Positions 6,645 through 13,185 of a stretch of DNA of 32,159 bases are shown here, one piece after another. How positions within the stretch are numbered: position 1 is the stretch's first letter; each line of letters begins with the position of its first letter. The notes beneath the pieces were generated by a model. That model had not been told where the DNA came from, made no database searches, and saw only the letters and a list, made by a program, of their open reading frames with translations. The stretch is from Candidatus Pacearchaeota archaeon (GTDB lineage Archaea > Nanobdellota > Nanobdellia > Pacearchaeales > GW2011-AR1). A program made the position numbers and the translations under genes. The stretch lies in NCBI GenBank assembly GCA_018304165.1, contig JAGVWS010000026.1:1-32159 (forward strand). Reading direction: 5' to 3'.

Positions 6645-7223
6645 GTTAATCGCGCGGGAGCTTCCTATTATGTCATACATGCCGGCAGCTTCATGGATGT
6701 GGCTGAACAATGCCAGGTCAGGCTGGAATTTTTCAATGGCTTTTCTTATGGCGCGGCTGCCTTCAAATCCAAATGATTCTGACATAGTACCACGGGGATG
6801 AAGGTGAGTGACCATTACTTTCTTTGAGAATTTTCTCTTTGAGTTAAGAAGAGCCCTGTGGGAATCGTTCAAAAGCTTTTCTATCTCGCTCTCTGAAAGG
6901 ATGTTTGGACCGATATTTGCCCCGCCGGCTCCGAAGAATCCTAAACCATAATGTATGACATAAGAGCCATGAATGTTCTTTGAGTTGCTGTAGAGCTGTT
7001 CAAGGAAGTTAATGGCTGCATTGCTTTCGTGATTTCCAGGAACCATCAGGACTTTGATTCCGTGCCTGGCAAAGGGCCCTATAATTCCTTCTGTCAAAAA
7101 TTCTGTATGGGTTAAGTCTCCTGTGATCACAACTAAATCCACTTTTTCTTTCTTGGCACGCTCAGCCAGCTCGCGCGCTTTTCTTTTGTCGCTGTGAATG
7201 TCGCCAAAGGCCAGGATTTTCAT
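6612..7223 (-). CDS. metallophosphoesterase (calcineurin-like, YfcE/ICC type)
   Basis: A 203-residue single-domain phosphoesterase. Metal-binding motifs are in order: GDIH (Asp8, His10), GDLTH (Asp36), GNHE (Asn64, His65), THLHP (His140) and SHIH (His175, His177), where the usual first Gly of GHxH is Ser. The substrate cannot be read from sequence. An in-frame ATG lies further upstream (7334), but MKILAFGDIH is the family start, and a TATA box (GTTTATAAGC, 7245-7254) lies 27 bases before the ATG at 7223. The last 11 codons are the founder of the 40-bp array beyond the gene. It is divergent from the nucleotidyltransferase gene, with the two promoters in a 96-base gap. Confidence 0.9.
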   Translation of the reverse strand: MKILAFGDIHSDKRKARELAERAKKEKVDLVVITGDLTHTEFLTEGIIGPFARHGIKVLMVPGNHESNAAINFLEQLYSNSKNIHGSYVIHYGLGFFGAGGANIGPNILSESEIEKLLNDSHRALLNSKRKFSKKVMVTHLHPRGTMSESFGFEGSRAIRKAIEKFQPDLALFSHIHEAAGMYDIIGSSRAINVGRKGMIIDV

Positions 7224-7285
7224 AGAAATCATCTGTATAGATTTGCTTATAAACTTAGCTTTCATCCTCCCAAAATTCCAGTAGC

Positions 7286-7319
7286 AAACCTTTAAATATA
7301 ATACGTACTTAATACGTAT
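7286..7319 (+). promoter_or_regulatory. promoter with tandem ATACGTA operators before the nucleotidyltransferase unit
   Basis: The transcription factor B site and TATA box AAACCTTTAAATA (7286-7298) lie 25 bases before the ATG at 7320. Between them stand ATACGTAC (7301-7308) and ATACGTAT (7312-7319), spaced 11 bases, one helical turn. Repeated palindromic half-sites exactly where transcription starts are a strong candidate autoregulatory operator. Confidence 0.6.
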
Positions 7320-8087
7320 ATGAAGTTTATACATAGAGTTTCAAAGGGAAGCAGGTTCAATCAGATATATGTGCCTGCAGAAATGAGAATGACATTTGAA
7401 GTCGGGGATTTGGTTGAAGTGCGTTTAATAGAGAAAAAATCCCGTGTTTATTATTCTGAGAATATTAAAGACTTGGGAGATTTTAAGAGAAAGATAATTG
7501 AAGAGATATTCTCTGTAATAAAGGACTTTAATAACATTGAGCAGGCTTTTATTGTTGGTTCTTTTTTAACCAGCAGGGAGGATTATAATGATATTGATAT
7601 TATAATAGTCGGGAAAAATGCTGAAGAGGAAGTCTGTTCAGTTTTAACTGAAAAGCTGCAGCTTAAATTCCATATAATTGCTGTTTCTGAAGAGAAATTT
7701 GGGCGTCTGATAAAAGTTTGTCCTGTAACCCGGAGCATGCTTTATTATTATGCCTCAAATAAAAAATTTTCTCTTTCGCAAAATACAAGCTTGGATAAAA
7801 ATCATCTAAAATTCCTGTTAATGATGCCGGAAGATCTTTTAGAGATAAGAGTAAAATCACGAGCATATTATGACAGCATCAGAAGGCTGATTGCCATAGA
7901 ACTCTTTTTGTTAGAAAAGGATTCAGATCCTCTAAAGATAAATAAGGAGATAAGCAGGATATTGGGAAAGAGAGTCTTTTCTTACTTAAAAAGAGGAGAG
8001 GAGATTAGCGACGCAATGCTTAAGGAAGTAAGAGAAATTATCAGGTCCAAACTTGATAAAATAAATAATTTGATAGATGCAAAATGA
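7320..8087 (+). CDS. minimal nucleotidyltransferase with N-terminal AbrB-like segment
   Basis: A 255-residue protein. Residues 8-40 (FNQIYVPAEMRMTFEVGDLV) look like a swapped-hairpin AbrB/MazE-type DNA-binding strand pair. Residues 74-98 carry the nucleotidyltransferase motif GS then DID (Gly80, Ser81, Asp91, Asp93), as in MntA proteins that transfer AMP or other nucleotides to a partner. The C-terminal 100 residues are mainly helical. Its stop overlaps the start of the next gene by four bases (ATGA), so both are translated together. The combination of an operator-like promoter, an AbrB-like head and a small helical partner suggests a toxin-antitoxin-like unit; the direction of action is inferred. 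Confidence 0.65.
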   Translation: MKFIHRVSKGSRFNQIYVPAEMRMTFEVGDLVEVRLIEKKSRVYYSENIKDLGDFKRKIIEEIFSVIKDFNNIEQAFIVGSFLTSREDYNDIDIIIVGKNAEEEVCSVLTEKLQLKFHIIAVSEEKFGRLIKVCPVTRSMLYYYASNKKFSLSQNTSLDKNHLKFLLMMPEDLLEIRVKSRAYYDSIRRLIAIELFLLEKDSDPLKINKEISRILGKRVFSYLKRGEEISDAMLKEVREIIRSKLDKINNLIDAK

Positions 8088-8401
8088 GCAAGAAAAGTGA
8101 TATTAAAAAGATAGTGAATATCTTATCAAAAGCACTAAGGCATAAGATAGGAAGCATTGTCAATAAAAATGAGCTGTATGCATCAAAATATGCCAAGGAT
8201 GCAGAAATATTAATGCGTGAAGCAGAAAAAGTTTCTTTAAGAGAAAACTGGAATAATCATGATAAGATAAATATCAGAAAGAAACTGGAAAGAGAACTTG
8301 AAATTGAGCTTAAGAGAAAAGATTTTCTGGCTGATGAAAAATTCAGCTTAATGGAAAGGGAAATTGAATGGGCTATGAAAGTGATATTCTCTGAAATTTA
8401 G
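8084..8401 (+). CDS. small helical partner of the nucleotidyltransferase
   Basis: A 105-residue, strongly charged, helix-rich protein coupled to the nucleotidyltransferase by a four-base overlap. The position is where HepT (HEPN ribonuclease) stands in MntA/HepT modules, but the HEPN signature R-x4-6-H is not visible, so I do not call it HEPN. It could be a divergent HEPN fold that has lost the active site, or an unrelated partner. It converges on uppS with a 9-base gap. Confidence 0.55.
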   Translation: MSKKSDIKKIVNILSKALRHKIGSIVNKNELYASKYAKDAEILMREAEKVSLRENWNNHDKINIRKKLERELEIELKRKDFLADEKFSLMEREIEWAMKVIFSEI

Positions 8402-8410
8402 AAGTTTTTA

Positions 8411-9109
8411 CTACTTCCCGTAATTCCTCTTTCTCCTCGAGAATTCCTCAATGCAGGCTTTCAAATCATCCTTGGTGAATTCAGGCCACATCTTGTCAAG
8501 GAAAATCCATTCGCTGTAAGTAGCCTGCCATGGAAGGAAATTACTGGTACGCCTTTCACCGCCCGTCCTGATGATGAGATCGGGCTCGTCCGGCATGTAG
8601 AGATTATTATTAATAATATCCTCATTAATATTCTTTGACTTGACTTTACTGTTAATAATTCTCTTAACAGCTTCAATTATTTCTTCTCGACCGCCATAGG
8701 CAATGGCGAAGTTAACTGTGAGAGGATTATTATCCTTAGTATTATCTTCTAATTCTTCACACCGCTTCATTATATCTTCGGGAAGAAGTTTTAGATTTCC
8801 TATAAAACGAATTCTTATGCCTTCTTCATTGAGCTCCTGCAAGTTCAGATTCCTTAATTCATTCCTGAATATTTTGAAGAGCATCTCAAGCTCATTCTTT
8901 GGGCGGCTGTTGATGTTGTCTACAGACAGGGCATAGAGGGTTAGTTCAGTAATGCCGTAATTCATGAAATATTTGAGCAGTTCGCGGATTTTTCCCGCTC
9001 CGTATTTATGGCCTTTCCAGGGTTCCTTCATGAGCCTTTTGGCAAAACGGCGGTTGCCATCGAGAATGATTGACACGTGTTTAGGAATACTAACATCTGA
9101 TTTTAACAT
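8411..9109 (-). CDS. uppS: cis-prenyl diphosphate synthase (UppS family)
   Basis: A 232-residue enzyme that adds isopentenyl units in cis to make the long polyprenyl carrier used for glycan transfer at the membrane. DGNRRFAK at 17-24 holds the catalytic Asp17; the middle motif reads YALSVDNINSRP (59-70), where bacterial enzymes have FSxENWxRP, the Trp being Ile here; RTGGERRTSNFLPWQ at 181-195 and YSEWIF at 198-203 (Glu200) bind pyrophosphate and metal. The length is typical of the family. A minus-strand TATA-like GCTTAAAATCCC lies 27 bases before the ATG. Hairpins and a 180-bp repeat occupy the upstream region. Confidence 0.93.
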   Translation of the reverse strand: MLKSDVSIPKHVSIILDGNRRFAKRLMKEPWKGHKYGAGKIRELLKYFMNYGITELTLYALSVDNINSRPKNELEMLFKIFRNELRNLNLQELNEEGIRIRFIGNLKLLPEDIMKRCEELEDNTKDNNPLTVNFAIAYGGREEIIEAVKRIINSKVKSKNINEDIINNNLYMPDEPDLIIRTGGERRTSNFLPWQATYSEWIFLDKMWPEFTKDDLKACIEEFSRRKRNYGK

Positions 9110-9161
9110 GAGCTAATTGGAGAATTCAGGGATTTTAAGCTTTATGGAAAACAACTATAGT

Positions 9162-9227
9162 GAAAGACATAAGTCTTTCCCTAAATAGCCAATGACAAAG
9201 TGGGGAAATACTAAAGTCCTTGGCTAT
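9162..9227. other. two adjacent hairpins upstream of uppS
   Basis: GAAAGAC-ATAA-GTCTTTC (9162-9179) is a perfect 7-bp stem with a four-base loop. ATAGCCAA (9185-9192) pairs with TTGGCTAT (9220-9227), enclosing 27 bases. A TATA-like ATATATAAAAAAAGG follows. Together they suggest a structured transcript or a protein-binding array; no RNA family is recognised. Confidence 0.45.
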
Positions 9228-9253
9228 ATATAAAAAAAGGTGATTGATACATT

Positions 9254-9433
9254 TCCGCACTAATTTTTAATATAACTATTATCAATAACCTTTATGCTCA
9301 TTATCAATAACCATCTTAACCTTAATTAGTATGTCAGATAATTGCATGCAGCTGAGAGCAGCGTTTTACAGCTTATTAGTTAATTATTCTTGGTTCTGAG
9401 GTAACTTATTGGTGCGATTATTGTCTAATCACC
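9254..9433 (-). repeat. 180-bp dispersed element, copy 2 (inverted)
   Basis: The reverse complement of this segment aligns without gaps to 854-1033 at about 88% identity. The copy lies between uppS and serS, about 8.4 kb from and opposite to copy 1, so the pair could recombine to invert the DNA between them. Confidence 0.8.
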
Positions 9434-9582
9434 AAAAAATAATTCCGTTAGTAATCTGAGAAAATCATCAATTAACGTAAATCCATCTCCATCAATTATA
9501 CATGACTAATTTTATGCTATAACCACTGAACATAGATCAGTAGTGTAGCGGATCATAACCAGCTTATTTTTTCTTAACAACT

Positions 9583-10899
9583 CTATTCTCTTTTTTTCAC
9601 TTTGTTATTAGACTTTTTTTCTTTTTTAACACTTTTCTTAGCCTTAATTTCCTTGAACTTTGTGTAAGGCCAGAGAGCTTTTGGAATCTTTATTGAGCCG
9701 TCTGGCTGCTGATTATTATCAATGAGGCAGGCTATCATTCTTTCAGTGGCTATGGCTGTGTTGTTTAAGGTATTGACAAATTTCATCTCCCTGCCGTCGC
9801 TAAACCTGATGTTGCTGCGCCTTGCCTGGTAGTCTGTGCAGTTGGAGCAAGAGCCGAGTTCGCAATAAGCTTTTTGAGAAGGAAAGTAACCTTCAAAATC
9901 AATTGTCTTGACAGGAACGCGGCCCATTTCCTGGGATGAAAGAACAACAAAACGGAAAGGAATTTCCAGGGCTTTAAGCAATTGGCGCGAATTATCAAGA
10001 ATTAGCTCAAATTCTTTCCAAGCCTGCTCCGGTCTGCAGAAAACAAATTGTTCCACTTTCTCAAATTGGTGAACCCTGAAAATACCCTTTGTGTCTTTTC
10101 CATGTGCGCCAGCTTCCTTGCGGAAAGAAGTTGAAATGCCTGCAAAACGGATGGGCATCTCATTGCTTTGGATTTCTTTATTGTAATAATAGGCATTGAT
10201 TGCGTGCTCGGCAGTTCCTATAAGGTATAAGTCCTCGCCTTCAATCTTGTAAATCATCTCGTCAAAAATACCGAGAGGCAATGCGCCTTCAAGAACCTCT
10301 CTTCTAAGCATGAAGGGGGGCTGAATTAAAGTAAAATGTCTTTTTGCCAGGAAGTTAAGGGCAAAGGATATTATTGCATAGTTTAGCTTTACTAAATTAC
10401 CTTTAAGATAATAGAAACGCGAAGCAGATACATTTGAAGCAGTTTGAGTATCAAGCAGGTCAAGAGATTCTAAAATATCTGCATGGTCTTTATGAAGAAA
10501 TTTTGGCTTTGATATTTTGCCGTGTGTTTCAATGACCTTATTCCTGGAAGCGTCGCCGACTGGAACGCTTTTGTCAATTATGTTTGGAATCTCCTTCCAG
10601 AGCCTGTTTCTTTCGGTTTCTCTTTCCTTCATGACAGCTTCCAAACGGGCAAGTTCCTGCGGAATTTCTTTTGCTTGCTTGAGCAGAGAATCAGCATTCC
10701 TGCCGCTCTTTCGTGCGATATTAATATCTTCGGAAATCTTATTTCTCCTGCTTCTAAGCTCATCAACTTCTTTTTTTAGAGAACGCCAATCCTTGTCAAG
10801 CTTTAGCAGCTGGTCAACAACTGATTCATCCATGCCCCTCTTTTTCTGGCTGTCCTTGACAATGTCAGAAGCATCCCTGATGAGAGTGATATCAATCAT
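9583..10899 (-). CDS. serS: seryl-tRNA synthetase
   Basis: A 438-residue class II synthetase that charges tRNA-Ser. The N-terminal 110 residues form the long coiled-coil arm that grips the tRNA variable arm (charged heptads from QLLKLDKDW to KERETERNRL). Motif 2 is TSFRKEAGAHGKDTKG followed by FRVHQFEKVEQF; the Ser/ATP pocket and motif 3 are in YCELGSCSNCTDYQARR and NTLNNTAIATERMI. The C terminus ends in a Lys-rich tail (KKSVKKEKKSNNKVKKRE) not needed for the fold. It is the common SerRS, not the rare methanogen type. The ATG at 10899 starts MIDITLIRD, the family start, and a TATA box (CTTATTTAAAG) lies about 25 bases upstream; an earlier in-frame ATG (10989) is rejected on both grounds. Confidence 0.95.
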   Translation of the reverse strand: MIDITLIRDASDIVKDSQKKRGMDESVVDQLLKLDKDWRSLKKEVDELRSRRNKISEDINIARKSGRNADSLLKQAKEIPQELARLEAVMKERETERNRLWKEIPNIIDKSVPVGDASRNKVIETHGKISKPKFLHKDHADILESLDLLDTQTASNVSASRFYYLKGNLVKLNYAIISFALNFLAKRHFTLIQPPFMLRREVLEGALPLGIFDEMIYKIEGEDLYLIGTAEHAINAYYYNKEIQSNEMPIRFAGISTSFRKEAGAHGKDTKGIFRVHQFEKVEQFVFCRPEQAWKEFELILDNSRQLLKALEIPFRFVVLSSQEMGRVPVKTIDFEGYFPSQKAYCELGSCSNCTDYQARRSNIRFSDGREMKFVNTLNNTAIATERMIACLIDNNQQPDGSIKIPKALWPYTKFKEIKAKKSVKKEKKSNNKVKKRE

Positions 10900-11612
10900 G
10901 ATTGAGAAACAATATTCAGCTTTAAATAAGTTACTTTTGAGGAGATTATCTGAAAATCCAGTTACATTTGCAGCATGAACAGCAAACAATTATTGCCGAT
11001 ACTATACATCTTATATTTGACCAAGGCATTAATACAAGCCGGTAAGTTAAATACACCTATTCTTAATTAATGCCTATTAATTCGTTACAGTCTACAAATG
11101 CCTAATTTTTCAATTAATGTAAATCCACCGTCTAACTTTTCAACATTCAACTTTTCTTACAAAAAAATGTAGCCACTAACCATTTTCAGGTTTTTTATTA
11201 ATAAAAGAAATCTTTAGATATTATTTTATCAAAGATAAAGTTGCCAATTATTGCCTTACAACAACTTAAAAAATCAATAATTTAAATAGATGGGAAGAAT
11301 TATGGTGTAGTGTAGTTAAAAGCTGATTGAACCATAATTTGTTAATTTTTGTTAAATATCAGCCGGGATTCACTCACTCAATATGAGGTTAAAGCCGGCG
11401 ATTGCTAGTTATATTGACAGTGACGATATGAAAAATTGTTAAAACTGTCACTCTGCCGCTTGTTTTTGCAACCTCACCAAGTCGTAGTGAATTTTTAATA
11501 TGTATTATGGAAAGGTTTAAAAACGAAAATAAGGGTTTTAATGTATAGTTTAGAAAACATATATTAAGTGTATGTTAAATATATGGCTCTAAACGACTAA
11601 GGACTAAGGAAA
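10900..11612. other. 700-base intergenic region, mostly featureless
   Basis: It contains the serS promoter at its left edge, TTCAATTAATGTAAATCCAC near 11111 related to sequence at 9469, and two promoters near the right edge (AAAGGTTTAAAAAC at about 11510 and the palindrome at 11558-11585). A 19-codon frame at about 11383 is too short to support. I see no RNA gene. Confidence 0.5.
11558..11585 (+). promoter_or_regulatory. palindromic promoter of the winged-helix gene
   Basis: CATATATTAA (11558-11567) mirrors TTAAATATATG (11575-11585) almost exactly. The right half is also the likely TATA box, about 30 bases before the ATG at 11613. A dimeric regulator, perhaps the adjacent gene's own product, could bind here. 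Confidence 0.45.
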
Positions 11613-11879
11613 ATGAAAGACAATTTCGACATCTTTTTCAGGCGCAAGCCGGCTTTGATGCTGATAGCCCTGAAAAAAGTATCAAAAGCGAGATATGGGA
11701 GTGTTTTGGCTAAGGAAGTAGACTGCACTTACAGTCACGCAGTTAAAATACTGCAGACACTTGAGAAGCTTGGACTTGTTGTGTTTGAAAAACAGGGAAG
11801 GATAAAGATAATAAAGCTGACCAAGAAAGGAACAGAAATAGCAGACCATATAGAGGATATAAGGAAGATTCTGCAGTAA
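11613..11879 (+). CDS. winged helix-turn-helix DNA-binding protein
   Basis: An 88-residue protein made almost entirely of one winged helix domain: KPALMLIALKK, GSVLAKEVDCTYSHAVKILQ (recognition helix about 36-50), and the wing GLVVFEKQGRIKIIKLTKKG (53-73), followed by a short dimerising helix. It resembles archaeal MarR/ArsR-like small regulators. There is no metal or ligand domain. GACTAAGGACTAAGGAAA just before the ATG contains an imperfect Shine-Dalgarno. The long upstream region with two promoters and a palindrome suggests autoregulation. Confidence 0.75.
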   Translation: MKDNFDIFFRRKPALMLIALKKVSKARYGSVLAKEVDCTYSHAVKILQTLEKLGLVVFEKQGRIKIIKLTKKGTEIADHIEDIRKILQ

Positions 11880-12017
11880 GGGCTTTTAATAAGAATTTAG
11901 CTAAAAACCATAAACTTAATTTTTGTTTAGTTTGGACTTTGTGAGAGATTCTGGGAGGTGAACCGTTTTATCTTGCTCAACTAAAAAGCCCGATAGACAA
12001 CACTGCCAACAGTATTC

Positions 12018-12029
12018 ATCAGAGATACT
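12018..12029. repeat. 12-bp motif, left member of the pair flanking tRNA-Lys
   Basis: ATCAGAGATACT lies 17 bases beyond the tRNA 3' end and is the perfect reverse complement of 12221-12232. The identical 12-mer also occurs at 3761-3772. Confidence 0.55.
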
Positions 12030-12045
12030 TCAAATTCCTCAATCA

Positions 12046-12171
12046 TGGTCCCGAGGGGATTTGAACCCCCGACACCTTGGTTTCTCGATTATTCACATAA
12101 TCATGAGCCCTCAAACTTTCACAAGTTTAAGGTTAAGAGCCAAGTGCTCTGCCAGGCTGAGCTACGGAACC
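12046..12171 (-). tRNA. tRNA-Lys (anticodon CUU) with an intron
   Basis: Read leftward the gene starts GGTTCCGTAGCTCAGCCTGG. The acceptor arms GGTTCCG and CGGGACC pair over seven positions, discriminator A at 12046, and CCA is not encoded. The T arm is GGGG-TTCAAAT-CCCC. The anticodon stem CTTGG/CCAAG brackets the loop CTCTTAA, giving CUU for lysine. About 52 bases (around 12082-12133) interrupt the loop at the usual archaeal site 37/38; the exact borders are ambiguous because AACC occurs at both junctions. The intron folds into two hairpins (CTTAAACT/AGTTTGAG and GATTAT/ATAATC). A TATA box, CTTTTTAAATAA, lies about 30 bases upstream. Confidence 0.95.
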
Positions 12172-12220
12172 GTAACTTATTATTCAGATAAAGATTATTT
12201 AAAAAGTTATTCTCGCTTAC

Positions 12221-12232
12221 AGTATCTCTGAT
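12221..12232. repeat. 12-bp motif, right member of the pair flanking tRNA-Lys
   Basis: AGTATCTCTGAT is the perfect reverse complement of 12018-12029; a one-mismatch version opens the inverted repeat at 3651-3662. Confidence 0.55.
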
Positions 12233-12259
12233 ACAGCCACAATTTAGGAATAGAATCAG

Positions 12260-12345
12260 GAATTAACTATTAATGTTAAATCAATTCAGCAATTAGCAGG
12301 AAAATTCAAGAATTAACTATTAATGTTAAATCAATTCAGCAATTA
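12260..12345. repeat. direct repeat, two copies, period 50
   Basis: A 36-base stretch beginning GAATTAACTATTAATG occurs identically at 12260-12295 and 12310-12345, separated by 14 bases. It lies just upstream of the tRNA-Lys promoter in non-coding DNA. Confidence 0.8.
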
Positions 12346-12487
12346 TCAGCGAGCATGGATATCATCATCACTGCCGACAGCATTATTATCGCTAATAATC
12401 ATCTTTCTATTTATGTTATAATTCATCGAAGATACCCGCTCACTTATGCTAGTTGTCTTTTATCATAATCGATAAACCTAAAATATT

Positions 12488-13016
12488 CTAACTCCGAATG
12501 TAATTAATATACATAAAGTTTAGTCCAGCATCTTTCATGACCTCTGATTGGCTTTTTATTTTATAATATGGCGGGATAGCTGGAAAGAACAGGTCGCATT
12601 CAAAGTCACTGTAGACTCTTGTAAGATATATTCCTGCGCAGTCAGGATGAGTTATAGCGTCAGCATAGCTCCTTGCTCCTCCGATATGAAATGCGCTTTC
12701 AACATTATTCCTGTCTGCTCCAGCAATTTCAAGGGCGTCATCAAGGCTTCTTGCGACCGATATTTCTTGGGTTTGTTTTAGTCTCTTGCTTAACCTGCGG
12801 CTTATAACTATATTCTTCCTTCCTGGAAGGAAGCCCATGGGCAGAGAGTCCATGGTTTTTCTGCCCATTATTACTGCGTTTTGCTTTGATGGGTCAGAAG
12901 TCTTTGTTGTTAAATCTCTGAACCTCCTGATATCTGCAGGGATTCTCCAGGGTATTTTTCCGTCTTTGGAAAATACCATTCCTGATGTCAACGGCAACGA
13001 CGATGTGAAAGTTCAT
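12488..13016 (-). CDS. folA: dihydrofolate reductase, frameshifted near its start
   Basis: The enzyme reduces dihydrofolate with NADPH and supplies the pathway used by ThyA next door. The natural N terminus MNFHIVVAVDIRNGI starts at the ATG at 13016, but the body, FSKDGKIPWRIPADIRRF onward with GRKTMDSLP, PGRKNIVIS and AFHIGGARSYADAI, is in another frame. One extra base in the four-A run at 12970-12973 would join them as NGIFSKDGKIPW, a standard family sequence. As written, translation from 13016 ends early; only a start near 12997 or 12979 would give a protein lacking the first strand. A sequencing or assembly slip in the homopolymer is the simplest explanation, since all the rest is well conserved. 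Confidence 0.85.
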
Positions 13017-13185
13017 ATGAGATATTATTTTAGCGACTGACATATGTTTAATATTTGTATGTAACTTATGGTAATTCAATAGGCATTATTAATAGGGTTT
13101 AATGAAGTAAAGCTAACTTTCTTATTATAGCTGGATCTTAATTATGGTGTGCTTAATAGTAGTGATGAGTGTTATCAATGTGTTA

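Larger units (their letters stand above)
9110..9582. other. intergenic region between uppS and serS: promoter, hairpins and repeat element
   Basis: The region holds the uppS promoter, two hairpins at 9162-9227 and the second copy of the 180-bp element (9254-9433). Beyond that, TCAATTAACGTAAATCCATC (9469-9488) has a close relative at 11111 and a partial one at 1030. I see no gene. Confidence 0.6.
12172..12487. other. intergenic region upstream of tRNA-Lys with direct repeat
   Basis: It holds the tRNA promoter, the right 12-bp flanking motif and a 50-base-period direct repeat at 12260-12345. No gene is visible. The rest is AT-rich with many TGATAA/TTATCA words. Confidence 0.5.

Noticed and set aside
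8084-8401. Calling the small partner HepT/HEPN
   Set aside because: The R-x4-6-H active-site motif is not present in the sequence.
10900-10989. Extended N terminus of seryl-tRNA synthetase from the ATG at 10989
   Set aside because: The extra 30 residues do not match the family and the TATA box lies inside this stretch.
11383-11442. A 19-codon frame (MRLKPAIASY...) in the 11 kb gap
   Set aside because: Too short and without promoter spacing or ribosome site that would support it.
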